A DNA stretch of 41,032 nucleotides from a virus, in the IMG/VR virus record IMGVR_UViG_3300048061_000701, positions 1 through 41,032 of that record; one strand, written 5' to 3'. Below are positions 1 through 10,715 of the stretch, piece after piece (the stretch's first letter is position 1; the number at the start of each line of letters is the position of its first letter). The notes under the pieces are model-generated. The model did not search any database and was not told where the DNA came from. It was given only the letters and a program-made list of their open reading frames with translations. The translations under genes were made by a program, and so were the position numbers.

Positions 1-3000
1 TTGGTTTTTAGATCTCATTACAATCTTCACTTGGAAAGCGTTGAAGTTAAGTCCCCTTGCTTCATATGTATAATCCTTCCAGAGGTATTCTTCTGTAGGA
101 GTTGTATCATATGCTTCACCTAAGTTCTGATTGGAAGTGGGAAGACCCATTTGTGTCCAACCAATAGTATTAGGATCAGTAGCATCACCAACCTTGAATG
201 CCTTGTAGTAGATACGAAGCTCGGTAGCAGGGTGACGGGTAACTTGGAAGTCAATCTTCAGTGAGCGTGCTTCTTTGCCCAAACGTGCCAGACGTGTGAC
301 ATAGACAGCATCATTTTGATCACCAACAGCAAGAGTAGAAACATCTTGATCTCTATCAATTTGTGATTGCTGACCGTAAGTTGATTGTCCACCTGGCCAC
401 ATATTCACGCGGTTAGATGTTGTAATCAGTGACACACGGTCAAGGTCAATACAAGGAGAGAGTGATGATTTTTCAGTCTCAAGTGCGATTGCCATAGTAA
501 GGGACTTGTTACCATCCAGTTTGTTCTGCTCATTAATCTTAGATGCAACCATCTGAGGAGCAGTAAACACGTTTTGCTCATTCAATACAATGTCAACATA
601 AGTGCCATTATTGATGAAGGAGTTTTGGTCAACTACATTAGATCCATCACCAACTGATGTAGCAGTAGTAGTATTCAGTCTTGCTGACAGACTTGTATCT
701 GCCATAACCATCGTAGACACCGTAGGTGTAATGGTTTCAAACTGGACATTCTGAGAAGAATAAACCATGGTGCCACCACCACGAATACCGTTAGTTGCAA
801 CACTATCAATGTGCAACATGTAGGTATCTAACCATGGGCAAGAGATAGTAGTGTGGACCTTATTGATTTGAGTCAGAGGAATGCCATCGAGGTTGTAGCA
901 TTCGACAATTGCACCAGAGGCGTGCTCAACATCAGCAGTGCCACTGTTACCTCTACCAGAGGTTGCCACTGTGATGACTTGACCGTTAACAGAGATTGAG
1001 GAGTATTGAATAATCTCATCTTCAATCTTAAGATAACCTTGGTTGAGGTTACCAATTGGAGATCCACCGATAATTTGATGGAACTGAGATCCATCATTAA
1101 CTTGGATGGAAGTTGCTCCAGCAGTCAGGGTAGTGGTCAATGTAGTAGGAGGCACTTCTGAGATAATGCCCTCAACCTCAACGTTATTACTACGTTGATG
1201 CATACCATGGTTTCTGTGATAAACCAGCACTTCCTTGTCATCGTTAGGATAAGAAGGAGAAGAAGTTGGGAATGAATCGTAGGAATCGCCGCTGTAGACG
1301 ATGCTAGTGATCGTTGCAGATGTGCCACCTGGCTCAGATAGAGTATCTGAAAGATCAAATGCTCTAGTAATGTAGTTGAGTGTCAGAGTCTGCGTGCCTG
1401 TATCATATGCTGTGACAACACCAGTTGAAGCAGATGTAGATCCACTTACAACATCACCAACCTCAAACGTGCCGTTGAAGATCGCAGACAGGATAATCGT
1501 AGCGACAGATTGGGAGGAAGCGATGCCTTGGAATGTGTTGTTGTTGGCATCAAGGAAACCAGCAGACCAGATACCATCAATATCTGTAATAGTAATAGTT
1601 TCAGGATTGGATATAGAATCAAATTCAACAATAGTACCTTCTGCATTAGAAGGTGTTTGAATGATTCTTGCACCAACTGTAAAGGTGTAGTTACTATCAA
1701 CAGGAAGCGTGAGAGTCTGCTTAGGTTTCAGAGTCTGGATTGGATTTTCAATCAGTCTGTGAATACCATTGTTACCCTTACCAAGCTCAGCGTTGTTAAA
1801 GATTGCTGTGCCTAAGTTTGCAGTAAACTCAGCACGATACATGGTAAACTTCAAATCTTCATACTGGTCAGCAGTCCAGGTAGAAGCGTTTTGTGACTTG
1901 AAGAGCACACCAGCATATGGTTGCTCGGAGATTGTCCTTGTACCTGTCACATCAACATCACCCATTCTGGAGATCCAGACGTTATATTCGTTGGAGTCAG
2001 ACAGAAGCACGAAGCAATATTCAATGTTTGACTTAATGTAAACAGGAGATCTAAATGTAAATCTTGTAGGAATACTTGCGTTTTCCGACAATTCAACAGT
2101 GTCAGGATCGATAGTAGTATCAGAGAAAGGAATGATATCCTTAGTAGGATAACCATTCTCCATGGTCCTGATCTGAATTGAGATAGGAATGTTAGCGTCC
2201 TTAGTCCTGAAGAAGATGTCAACACCTGTCAGGAATACGCCGCCTTCCGAATCGCAAATAAAGGATTGTGCAAGAGGGTCATACCAACCAATCTGACGTT
2301 GCTCAGTCCTGGTAGTAATAACAGTCCTTTCGTCATTAACTGTATCGCGGACGATCTCAGCATTACGGACGGCAAGAATGTTTTCTCTAACAGTTTGTAA
2401 GGTGCCAGTTGCGGAGTATGATGCGTCTGCAGAGGAATCCACATTTCCAGGAGTCCTATCATTCGTATCCGAAGTTGTGACTCTAACCGTCCTTGTGCCA
2501 GTTGCCCAGCGTGGGTTTGAATCATTCTTAGGAGAAGGAATGAAGAACGTGCCTTGTAGGTTACCAACGTTATCGGAAAGAAGACGACGATCTCTTACAA
2601 CAGCACGAGCACCAGAGGTCAATCCAAGAAGGACTTCACCCACGTTGACGTTACCGTAGAAGTTAGGATTGACTGTCTCTGCCATTGCAGTGATGTCAAT
2701 ATTCAGGAAGTTGGTTTGTGATGCATAAGACTCAGCGAGTCCAGTTGGACCAATACCATATGGGTCAGTCTTATATCCGTCATTGGCAGGAGCAACTAAT
2801 ACTCTTGCGCCAGAGGTCTGACCTACCACAGTCTCGCCCACCACGAATGGGGTCTCGTTAGAGTTGGGATCAGCAGTAGAAGACTTAGTAAGCTCAATAA
2901 CCTTAGGTGTTACATAACCGCTGACATTAACGCCATCGAAGAAGTAATACATTCTTGTGCGAGGCTTGAGGCGATCGATGTTGAAACCGATGTTTCTAGA

Positions 3001-6000
3001 TCTAATCCAGGGGATTGCTGTTTGTGACAGCATGGTATCACCCAAAGACTTTCTATCAATCTTGGGCGTAACGCGAGTTCTCACGCCTTGACGTGCCTGG
3101 TTGTTAACAACACGATAGGTGCGTCTCTCATGCACAAACAGAGGTTGTCTTCCTTGACCGTGACCCAATCTACCGAGTCTACGACCACCAGAGGAGAAAC
3201 TACCAGACCTGTTTCTAGTTTGAGTGGTTGATTGGAGAGATTCACCAGTCCAGTTAGTTTGCCAACCACCCCATTGGAGAGGAGCAAAACCATTCTGATC
3301 AATCTGAAGGTCTCTAGCAACAGCAGAGAAGTCACCTTCAACGTTCTCAACACGAGCAGGAAGACGCTCGATATCAATCCAGTCGTCAGATGCAGGTGTC
3401 AGGTCAATACGACCAATGAATGTAAACACGTTGAATGGGTTAACATTCTCAGTCCTAGATGCATATGGTTGAGTAATGATTGCCAGATCTTCATAAGGCA
3501 GCATCACCATGTTTCCAGTAGTCTTAACGACGTTGCTGGATGCACCCATGTTAATTTGCAGGGGCACGTTAGAAGTATAGTGCGAAGGACGGAGGTGACC
3601 CTCTTTGAAGTCCATGGAGCACTTATAATCAATGCTGAGAACGTCACCAACAGTGTGGTCGGTGAAGTCATCTACAACGTAACCATTCTTCAGACGGTCG
3701 AAACCGTTATCATCATATGTCTTAGTGTTGTCTGCTTGTACTTCTAGCAGAGACAGTGAAGTGTAATACTCAACGTGGGAGAGTCTGGTCTCCAGATCTC
3801 CGATGTCCTTCATGGTATAACGCTTGATGATCTCAGGATAGATCAGGACATCACGCTCAACGTCATACACATATGGACGCATCTCAATCGTTGCGAGAAG
3901 CATCGCATTGTCAATCTTATCAGGATGAGGAACATCCTCAGAGGACACACCCTTGACAATTTTCAGTTTGTTGTCATGTGTCAAATACAACTTGTCTGCT
4001 CTAGGGAGATAGTAGCAGTAGTCACATCTAAATTGTGTGTTAACCTTAGGGATATCGAAGATGGTAGATCCACCGACACCACCAGAGGTATCAAACTGTC
4101 TAGATCCAAAATCAAGTGACGCACAATTCACAAAGAAAGGTGACGTGATGGTGCCAGATCCAGATGCTAATTCACCGATACCAGGACGGAAGTCAATCTG
4201 GTCACGGATATAGTTAATCGATCCATCTAGTTTATACTTAGGAATCTCCTTATACATGATACCAGTGTAAGACTGGGCTGAGAAGTAATCACCTGAAGAC
4301 TCATGCAAGAAGTAGTCAAAGATTACAAGTATCTTACGAATTGGTGGGGAGAAACCAGGCATCCGAGCCAGTTTACAGACATCATAGAAGTGTGCCTTCT
4401 GACCACTTTCCAATTCAAACTGGGTTGTGACAACTTTAGATCCCTTAGAAACGGATCCGTCAGAGTCATCAACAATTGCCTGCAGAGGAATGCCGTCATC
4501 ATCAACACCATCAATGGTCTCGCCAGGGATGAATGGAATTTCGTTAAGTGCAACGAAGTACAGTCTCAGTGTGCTGTTGACAAACTGGATAACTCGACCA
4601 CGAGCACCAGAGGTCTTACCTACAACAACTGATCCGTTATCAAAGAAGGTAGATTCTGACAACACCATATAAGGTGATTCAGCATCATTATCACCCTCAG
4701 ACTCATATACAGCATGAATCTTATAGACATCATTCAATGCAAATGAAATCTCTTCATCTTCAATACGGGTGCCATACAGGTTACCATATGCCAGACCATA
4801 CTTGGTTTGGTCATTGTTAATACGTGTGCGGGTCACCTTCATTGCACGCATCTTAGCGGCAGTCTTAATCTTTCTGGTGACGATATTCTTAGAGATAAGA
4901 GCAGTCAACTTAACGGTGTTGACGTTAGCCAAACCAGAGATGGTAATAGACTGTGCATCAGCACCGAAGGTAACAGTCAGAGATCCAAGGTCATTGAGAT
5001 TATCAATGTCAAGGTTATCACCAACACTATATGAAGATCCAGACTCAGCAACAATCGTCAACACATAGTTTTCATCATCGAGTGCTGCAAACTGCTCGGA
5101 TTCAGGCAGAGACACAGTAACACCACCAGACACAACGGTCTTGTTAGCGAATGTCCTGTATACAAAGAATGACTCGTCAGAGATAGACTTCATCGAAGTT
5201 CTAGGAGCGTCAATTGACAACTCACCATTCTGATAGTCTTTCTGGAAGATGAAAGGACGCATCCTTACCATCTCAGCATACTCACCATCAGCATTGCCAC
5301 TACCCTTCTTGAGGGAGGCATCCATAATGGCGGTTTGATTAAGGTAATCAAAGACTGGTGTGCCACCTGTAGCGATGTTACCAGTGTTGGTAGCAATCAG
5401 AGTAGGATCAACTCTCTTAATTCTTAAAGTATTGCCACCATTTAGACCAGATGCAGTTGTAGTAACAACATCACCAGGACGGAGATCTTCTGCAAACTTG
5501 GTCCTGAAACCTGTAGAAAGAGCACCAGTGCCACTTACAGTAACGGTAGAAGACTCAATAGAAGCATTATCATTCAGCAACCAGTTTGCTGCAAATGTTA
5601 CAACGTTGCTATCATTTCTACCAACAGAACGACGGACATCGGATAGGTTATAAGTATGTGCTGCTTCCAGTGTGCCGATTACACGACCATCTCTTTCAAC
5701 AACTTCGTTGTTAAGGAAGACACCAGAGACCTGCTCTAGTTTACAGTGAGTGCTGCTACCACTATCAGCAACGAAACCACGGGCACCAGAGGTGCGACCT
5801 CTAAGCACATCACCAATAGAAACAGAGTTGTTACCAGATGCAAAGTTTATAGCAGTAAACATCTGTGGATCAAAGAACCACATGTCATACTGGTTTGCCT
5901 GATCAACTTGAAGTTGGACAATACGAGCCCGACCGATCTGATTACCAACAATTGAGTTGGATACGCCTAGATTCCAGTCATCGTATAATTCGATAACTTG

Positions 6001-7257
6001 GTATGCATCAGACACACCTTCACCAGTTAGGTCAGCCCAACCATACTGATCGTAGACTTTAACAAAGTTGCCAAGTCTGAAGTGGATAATACCGTTTTCT
6101 ACACAAGCAAAATCTCTAGGTTTGGCAGAGTCAACATACTGAGGTGTAAGGAATTCAGTCCTGTATCCTTTCACATACGCTCTACCAGGAGAGATCTCAT
6201 AACTTAGGAGATCATCTGTAGGAATATTGTTTTGCTGAGTCGTTTGAGTAGGAGTGTAGACCCCGTTGTTAAAACCATCATCAAGACATTCTCTTGCCTT
6301 GATACTGAAAGTGTCGATAACATAGTCGCCAGACTCTTCATAGGTCCGACGTGCCATCGACTTCTCAAGCTCTGAGTATGCAGTATGATCAACAAACTGC
6401 TCAACTTTACTATTGTTGATTCGTAGTAATTCAACGAAGTTTTTGTCAGTCGAATCATTGATTGCCTTCTTGACAAGGGTAGTCTTAATCTTAAATCTAT
6501 GACCGCCAGGTGCTGAGTAGTTTGAAGTTCCTGCAGCGTTGTCATTCAGTGACGGATCGTCTTCTGGGGTAACAATAGATTCACTAACTTCCAGACCAAC
6601 CCTGTAAGAAGGGTTATTGCTATATTGCTCAAGGATCAGGTTTGCAGATGCAACATCAACAAAGTGACCTCTAATAAAGTACACACCATTGTTAATGTAT
6701 GCAGCAGATGCAACCGCAGTAGAGTCAACGGGTAGCAACTGTCCAAATGGTGATCCAATTTCGATCAGTGTTGTGCCGAAAGTAATTTCGTTTTGAGCAA
6801 GCAACTGCTCATTAGATTGGAATCCTTTAATGGTTGTGTCAGAAACTGTGTCACCAGACTCGATATACTTAACGTATAGAGTGACGTAACCACGCTCAGA
6901 TTCAGAAGCAGCAATTGAATACAAGACCTTTGCTTTAACGCCAGTCGTGATACCCTCAACAATCTGACCATGCAGTTGAGTCCTGTAGGTTTCGACATCG
7001 ACACCTAGGAATGATTGTTGCAGAATGATTGCCTGCACATTCAGGTCATAACCGACCTGACCAGGGATAACCATCGCGCCTTCTTTGAAGAAGTGTTGAC
7101 CGATGGATTCAATCTGATTCTGGAGAATCGATTGTAGAGTCGTTAATTCACGCGCTTGGATAGGATATCCAGGGCGGAATAACACTCTGTAGAAATTCTT
7201 ATCCTTATCGAAGTCGTCGAAATAAGGAGCAATATTTAGATTGGTATTCTGGGGCAT
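1..7257 (-). CDS. DUF4815-type giant virion structural protein (3' end beyond window)
   Basis: This open frame runs from an ATG at 7257 to the window edge, giving at least 2419 codons with no stop in the stretches I read; the C-terminus is outside. The N-terminus (MPQNTNLNIAPYFDDFD, then RPGYPIQARELTTLQ and the PGGHRF region near residue 240) is the DUF4815 signature known from cyanophage structural proteins. Later segments carry at least four GxTSGARxxV modules (about residues 489, 884, 1481 and 1551) and the block DPLAQSFICDSEGGVFLT (about 1660), which recurs in long phage tail proteins. The last visible residues (YEARGLNFNAFQVKIVMRS) look like the family's C-terminal end, so little is probably missing. 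It starts 3 bases after the gp8 stop and is likely co-transcribed with it. I infer a baseplate-peripheral or fibre role, as it sits where T4 has genes 9-12. Its exact function is unknown. Confidence 0.85.
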   Translation of the reverse strand, partial: MPQNTNLNIAPYFDDFDKDKNFYRVLFRPGYPIQARELTTLQSILQNQIESIGQHFFKEGAMVIPGQVGYDLNVQAIILQQSFLGVDVETYRTQLHGQIVEGITTGVKAKVLYSIAASESERGYVTLYVKYIESGDTVSDTTIKGFQSNEQLLAQNEITFGTTLIEIGSPFGQLLPVDSTAVASAAYINNGVYFIRGHFVDVASANLILEQYSNNPSYRVGLEVSESIVTPEDDPSLNDNAAGTSNYSAPGGHRFKIKTTLVKKAINDSTDKNFVELLRINNSKVEQFVDHTAYSELEKSMARRTYEESGDYVIDTFSIKARECLDDGFNNGVYTPTQTTQQNNIPTDDLLSYEISPGRAYVKGYRTEFLTPQYVDSAKPRDFACVENGIIHFRLGNFVKVYDQYGWADLTGEGVSDAYQVIELYDDWNLGVSNSIVGNQIGRARIVQLQVDQANQYDMWFFDPQMFTAINFASGNNSVSIGDVLRGRTSGARGFVADSGSSTHCKLEQVSGVFLNNEVVERDGRVIGTLEAAHTYNLSDVRRSVGRNDSNVVTFAANWLLNDNASIESSTVTVSGTGALSTGFRTKFAEDLRPGDVVTTTASGLNGGNTLRIKRVDPTLIATNTGNIATGGTPVFDYLNQTAIMDASLKKGSGNADGEYAEMVRMRPFIFQKDYQNGELSIDAPRTSMKSISDESFFVYRTFANKTVVSGGVTVSLPESEQFAALDDENYVLTIVAESGSSYSVGDNLDIDNLNDLGSLTVTFGADAQSITISGLANVNTVKLTALISKNIVTRKIKTAAKMRAMKVTRTRINNDQTKYGLAYGNLYGTRIEDEEISFALNDVYKIHAVYESEGDNDAESPYMVLSESTFFDNGSVVVGKTSGARGRVIQFVNSTLRLYFVALNEIPFIPGETIDGVDDDGIPLQAIVDDSDGSVSKGSKVVTTQFELESGQKAHFYDVCKLARMPGFSPPIRKILVIFDYFLHESSGDYFSAQSYTGIMYKEIPKYKLDGSINYIRDQIDFRPGIGELASGSGTITSPFFVNCASLDFGSRQFDTSGGVGGSTIFDIPKVNTQFRCDYCYYLPRADKLYLTHDNKLKIVKGVSSEDVPHPDKIDNAMLLATIEMRPYVYDVERDVLIYPEIIKRYTMKDIGDLETRLSHVEYYTSLSLLEVQADNTKTYDDNGFDRLKNGYVVDDFTDHTVGDVLSIDYKCSMDFKEGHLRPSHYTSNVPLQINMGASSNVVKTTGNMVMLPYEDLAIITQPYASRTENVNPFNVFTFIGRIDLTPASDDWIDIERLPARVENVEGDFSAVARDLQIDQNGFAPLQWGGWQTNWTGESLQSTTQTRNRSGSFSSGGRRLGRLGHGQGRQPLFVHERRTYRVVNNQARQGVRTRVTPKIDRKSLGDTMLSQTAIPWIRSRNIGFNIDRLKPRTRMYYFFDGVNVSGYVTPKVIELTKSSTADPNSNETPFVVGETVVGQTSGARVLVAPANDGYKTDPYGIGPTGLAESYASQTNFLNIDITAMAETVNPNFYGNVNVGEVLLGLTSGARAVVRDRRLLSDNVGNLQGTFFIPSPKNDSNPRWATGTRTVRVTTSDTNDRTPGNVDSSADASYSATGTLQTVRENILAVRNAEIVRDTVNDERTVITTRTEQRQIGWYDPLAQSFICDSEGGVFLTGVDIFFRTKDANIPISIQIRTMENGYPTKDIIPFSDTTIDPDTVELSENASIPTRFTFRSPVYIKSNIEYCFVLLSDSNEYNVWISRMGDVDVTGTRTISEQPYAGVLFKSQNASTWTADQYEDLKFTMYRAEFTANLGTAIFNNAELGKGNNGIHRLIENPIQTLKPKQTLTLPVDSNYTFTVGARIIQTPSNAEGTIVEFDSISNPETITITDIDGIWSAGFLDANNNTFQGIASSQSVATIILSAIFNGTFEVGDVVSGSTSASTGVVTAYDTGTQTLTLNYITRAFDLSDTLSEPGGTSATITSIVYSGDSYDSFPTSSPSYPNDDKEVLVYHRNHGMHQRSNNVEVEGIISEVPPTTLTTTLTAGATSIQVNDGSQFHQIIGGSPIGNLNQGYLKIEDEIIQYSSISVNGQVITVATSGRGNSGTADVEHASGAIVECYNLDGIPLTQINKVHTTISCPWLDTYMLHIDSVATNGIRGGGTMVYSSQNVQFETITPTVSTMVMADTSLSARLNTTTATSVGDGSNVVDQNSFINNGTYVDIVLNEQNVFTAPQMVASKINEQNKLDGNKSLTMAIALETEKSSLSPCIDLDRVSLITTSNRVNMWPGGQSTYGQQSQIDRDQDVSTLAVGDQNDAVYVTRLARLGKEARSLKIDFQVTRHPATELRIYYKAFKVGDATDPNTIGWTQMGLPTSNQNLGEAYDTTPTEEYLWKDYTYEARGLNFNAFQVKIVMRSKNQ

Positions 7258-7260
7258 CGT

Positions 7261-8796
7261 TTAGAACTCTACTACGATCTTAATGTCTTCGATTTGGTCA
7301 CCAGCACGAGTGATAGCGCCTCTATTATCTATGTAAATAACCCGACCCGAATTTGGCTCAACCTCTGGTCTTGCATAACCGTTGGTAAAAGACATACCCA
7401 AGTCATACTCAGTGTTGTTAATAACACGAGTAGAGGATCCTGATACAATTGGGAAGTTAATATCAGGGTCGGCAGATGCACCAGATGTTGCACCCACGAC
7501 AGGGTTACCACCCTCAAACTCAATTAGACTACCAGTGAATTCAGGGAAGACACCATCAATTCTATTCTGGTAATACTTAAGCACTTTGGTTGTGCTATTC
7601 CATGAGATCACACGTCCACGAGCAGTCACTTGCTGACCACCAATTGTGCGAGACTGTGTGATAATTTCGTCAGTAGCAAAGTTACCTGTGAAGGTAGGAG
7701 CAAAGATAACTGACTTTGTGGCGGACAGAGTAAGATCTGCTGCCAATTCTGTTGTGCCGAATTTGTTAGGGTTGATCACCAAACCAATACGACGGTAGTC
7801 GTTATCAGTTGGGAAGTCACCACTACCCTCAGCATAGGTAAACTTGGTGTTAATCATGACTCGGTATCCACCCATCTCTGTCCCTGGCTCAGCACCATGA
7901 CCGACAGTTGGGGGAATGATCACTTCAACGGTGCCGCCTGATCCTGCACCTGCACCGATACCGTTGACTTCATCGATGATGACTTTACCGAAGGTGTATC
8001 CTGATCCACCCGATGTGACAGTAGCATTAACAATACGCCCCCCATCGACAACCAAAGAAACACGACCGCCAACACCATCTCCTTTGATAGGCACATTCTC
8101 GTAGGTTCCATTGTTATACCCTGCACCAGAAGAAGAAATAATAACTGTATCGATCTCACCACCAATTGCATCGGACACCACAGCGGTGTCACTCAGCACA
8201 GGCATGTATTCATTGGAGAAGAATTTCAGTACAAGACCCACAGGGATCGTATACATATACTTCCAACGATAACCGTCAGCAGTGGTAATAATAGAAGTTG
8301 AAGTACCCGTAGGCTCAACAGTAGAAGGCTTACCGTTAGGATCACTAGGGGATGTCCCGTTATAGATGCACTTATAGACTTGATACGATGAGTTAACAAC
8401 GTAAAAGTCTGCATCATAAAGTTTGGTAGCACCAGAAGACGCGGTTTTAGTTGCGCTGTAGTCATGACGATACATATCGTAAACATAACCCAAGCCACCA
8501 GTGGTTTGCTCAGGAGGAATCCAGTCAGTCCTACGAATAACTTGAATAGTATCATTCGCCAGCACCCGCTTCATTGATATCATGTCAGCGAAGTCATCGC
8601 TAAACTCTTGGAAAGAGTCTACAGGATCGGGCGCTGCATTCTCGTTATCCCAAGGTTGGGGACGACCGATGAAAACATACAGACGATCACGACTACTTCC
8701 AGCTTCACTATCAGTCTGAGCAGGATCGGGTCCTTGCAGAGACTTGATAAGTCGGCTGGCAGTAAAAATTCTAAATTGGTCGGTTAGTAGCGCCAT
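7261..8796 (-). CDS. gp8: Baseplate wedge protein gp8
   Basis: This is a 511-residue homologue of T4 gp8 (334 residues), which joins gp6, gp7 and gp10 in the baseplate wedge. Family landmarks are YVFIGRPQPW (residues 40-49), VIRRTDW (86-92), DGYRWKYMYTIP (174-185), NEY (196-198) and the terminal stretch RVIYIDNRGAITRAGDQIED (485-504), matching the T4 end around IYMENRPPI and DQTEEI. The extra length is mainly an insert at about 210-300 holding two GxGY repeats (GAGY 224-227, GSGY 264-267) and a Gly-rich stretch, of the same type as in the giant protein and the 627-residue protein. The ATG lies 24 bases after a late-promoter motif and has only a weak ribosome-binding site. The gene is followed by DUF4815 after 3 bases, so the two probably form one transcript. 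Confidence 0.93.
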   Translation of the reverse strand: MALLTDQFRIFTASRLIKSLQGPDPAQTDSEAGSSRDRLYVFIGRPQPWDNENAAPDPVDSFQEFSDDFADMISMKRVLANDTIQVIRRTDWIPPEQTTGGLGYVYDMYRHDYSATKTASSGATKLYDADFYVVNSSYQVYKCIYNGTSPSDPNGKPSTVEPTGTSTSIITTADGYRWKYMYTIPVGLVLKFFSNEYMPVLSDTAVVSDAIGGEIDTVIISSSGAGYNNGTYENVPIKGDGVGGRVSLVVDGGRIVNATVTSGGSGYTFGKVIIDEVNGIGAGAGSGGTVEVIIPPTVGHGAEPGTEMGGYRVMINTKFTYAEGSGDFPTDNDYRRIGLVINPNKFGTTELAADLTLSATKSVIFAPTFTGNFATDEIITQSRTIGGQQVTARGRVISWNSTTKVLKYYQNRIDGVFPEFTGSLIEFEGGNPVVGATSGASADPDINFPIVSGSSTRVINNTEYDLGMSFTNGYARPEVEPNSGRVIYIDNRGAITRAGDQIEDIKIVVEF

Positions 8797-8820
8797 TTGT
8801 TACCAATTATCCTATAGTTT

Positions 8821-8828
8821 TATTTATG
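8821..8828 (-). promoter_or_regulatory. T4-type late promoter motif for gp8 unit
   Basis: The minus strand reads CATAAATA, one base from the T4 late consensus TATAAATA. It lies just downstream of the TAA of the preceding gene (8832-8834) and 24 bases upstream of the gp8 ATG. That leaves room for a short leader. It should drive gp8 and the DUF4815 gene. Confidence 0.7.
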
Positions 8829-8831
8829 GGG

Positions 8832-10715
8832 TTAATACTCACCCTCATTTCTGAGGAAGTTGTTATACTCAACTGCGATGATTTTTGCTTGGGCTCCAGA
8901 GGAGTTTCCTTGCAGTGTCTCACCTACAGTAAATTTATATGTTGGGTCATTATCTTGAATCGACTTAACATCTAGATAGAATTGACCATCTTTAGGTCCA
9001 AGTCTTCTATTTGTAGTTGTTGCTGCGACACCAGATGATTGTCCAGTTGCAAGTTCTTCGCCACCAGCATTTGGGACGTTAAAAAGAGCAGCAGTAATAT
9101 ACTCAATTATGATAGTTGCAGTAGCGACATGGGCATCACCATCTCCTAAAGCACCTGCAGACTGGATAGTAGCAACCAATTGGTTAGGACTACCATCATA
9201 GATTTGATCGCCAATCTGGAAGAGCGTGGTGTTGGTGCCACCTAATTCTTCCTCAATACCATATTTAGACGAGGCGATGCCCCCATCTAAGTTGACTTGG
9301 TTTTCAAAATCTGTGCCGTCATTCAGAATGTCAGGAATGCCATCTCCAAACTGCTGCACACCATCGGCATCAACAAACTCCTCATCGTCATCTTCAAACC
9401 TTCTGTTTTGAATGACTGACAAAGGTGTAGTAAATGCAACAATTTCGCTGCCTTCTGCTTCAACCAAAGTATGTGGTGCGACACCAGTTGAAGATGATCC
9501 AGAAGTACCTGCAAAGAATGCAATGATCTTTGACTTCTCACCTGATCTACCAGCATCAATAAATGCCAACTCATCAACCTGGAATGTCAGATATAATGCT
9601 CTCTCGGTCTCATTCCAATCATAAACAATAGCGACTCTGTTACTTGCAGATTCAATAACACGTCTTACTTTATCCGTAACTTGGAAGTCGTAAAGTGTGT
9701 CTCCTGTATTGATATCATTTTGGAGAGTGTCAAGAATGACTTTCTGATCAAATCTAAAGTTTGTGCCCCTGTCACACCCAATAAATGATGTGGCAGTTTT
9801 ACCTGTATATCTGACAACTTCTCTACCGAGAAGGAATTTACCAGATCCAGGATAAGGTGCAGTTGACTCAACGTGAATAGTTTCATCACCAGTGCCAACG
9901 TCAGTCAGAATACCTGCTAAATTGTAAACAACAGAGTTTAGAGACTGTCTGTTTCTTGCAGTCTTGATCAGGTTTGTATCTCTTGTGAAGATAACCTGAG
10001 GAGGATTTACATAACCAGCACCACCTGCTATGAGATCAATAGTGGTAATAGCACCAAGATCAATAAATGCTGCAGCACTGGCACCAGATCCACCACCACC
10101 AATAATTTGAATTAGAGGAGGATCTTCAAAGAACTCACCAGAATCGGTGAGGGTAATTGCAGTAACTTTACCGAATGGGTTGACACCCGCAACGCCAGTT
10201 GCACCTTGTCCACCACCACCTGAGATGATAATGTTGACATCTTCTTCGGTATAGTTTCTACCAAACTCTTCAATGGCAAGACCTGTAACCAGACCTGTAA
10301 TAGGCACCAACTCGGATCCAGATCCACCACCACCTTTAACTTCTGCTTCAGCAGTAAAGTATTCATCACCAAACTGAGTCATCTGGATGAAGTCAATACC
10401 ACCGTTATCCTTCAGGAAGATCTTTCCTTCAGCAGGGACAGTTGCATTTTCATCAGTAATTTCCAGACGCATGGGATCATACCCTTCACCTGGATCCAAT
10501 ACTTCTACAGCAGTGACTTCACCATTGACACCATCAATGACTGGTCTAAGCACAGCATCCCTGATGGGAGTGCCACAATTTTCAACACGAAGTCTAGGGG
10601 GGTCAGCAGGATCATACCCACTACCTCCCGCAGTAACATAAACTTCTCTTACCCCAAATATACTATTAAATACAGGGAAAATTGAAGCACCAGATCCAGG
10701 GACTGTTCTTGTCAT
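8832..10715 (-). CDS. GSGY-repeat virion structural protein
   Basis: A 627-residue protein I cannot name by T4 homology. The N-terminal 250 residues consist of GSGY-type repeats: GGSGYDPADPP near residue 30, GEGYDP near 78, GRNYTEED near 152 and GAGYVNPP near 230, alternating with GGGGSGA-type turns. The middle has a module around LGREVVRYTGKT followed by GCDRGTNF, of a type also found in the giant and in DUF4815. The C-terminus ends with a GxSSGAQAKIIAVEY module. No signal peptide or membrane segment is visible. The ATG overlaps the stop of the upstream fibre gene by one base (TAATG), which indicates translational coupling. I infer a virion component that decorates the baseplate or fibres, because the same repeats occur in gp8 and the giant. 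Confidence 0.85.
   Translation of the reverse strand: MTRTVPGSGASIFPVFNSIFGVREVYVTAGGSGYDPADPPRLRVENCGTPIRDAVLRPVIDGVNGEVTAVEVLDPGEGYDPMRLEITDENATVPAEGKIFLKDNGGIDFIQMTQFGDEYFTAEAEVKGGGGSGSELVPITGLVTGLAIEEFGRNYTEEDVNIIISGGGGQGATGVAGVNPFGKVTAITLTDSGEFFEDPPLIQIIGGGGSGASAAAFIDLGAITTIDLIAGGAGYVNPPQVIFTRDTNLIKTARNRQSLNSVVYNLAGILTDVGTGDETIHVESTAPYPGSGKFLLGREVVRYTGKTATSFIGCDRGTNFRFDQKVILDTLQNDINTGDTLYDFQVTDKVRRVIESASNRVAIVYDWNETERALYLTFQVDELAFIDAGRSGEKSKIIAFFAGTSGSSSTGVAPHTLVEAEGSEIVAFTTPLSVIQNRRFEDDDEEFVDADGVQQFGDGIPDILNDGTDFENQVNLDGGIASSKYGIEEELGGTNTTLFQIGDQIYDGSPNQLVATIQSAGALGDGDAHVATATIIIEYITAALFNVPNAGGEELATGQSSGVAATTTNRRLGPKDGQFYLDVKSIQDNDPTYKFTVGETLQGNSSGAQAKIIAVEYNNFLRNEGEY

Noticed and set aside
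3232-3747. 171-codon plus-strand open frame
   Set aside because: It is antisense to the DUF4815 gene, whose minus-strand translation is coherent across it. It has no motif or upstream signal.
8825-8850. Possible hairpin GGGT...ACCC after the 627-residue gene
   Set aside because: The stem is only four to five pairs with no T-run after it; not a convincing terminator. The late promoter explains the site.
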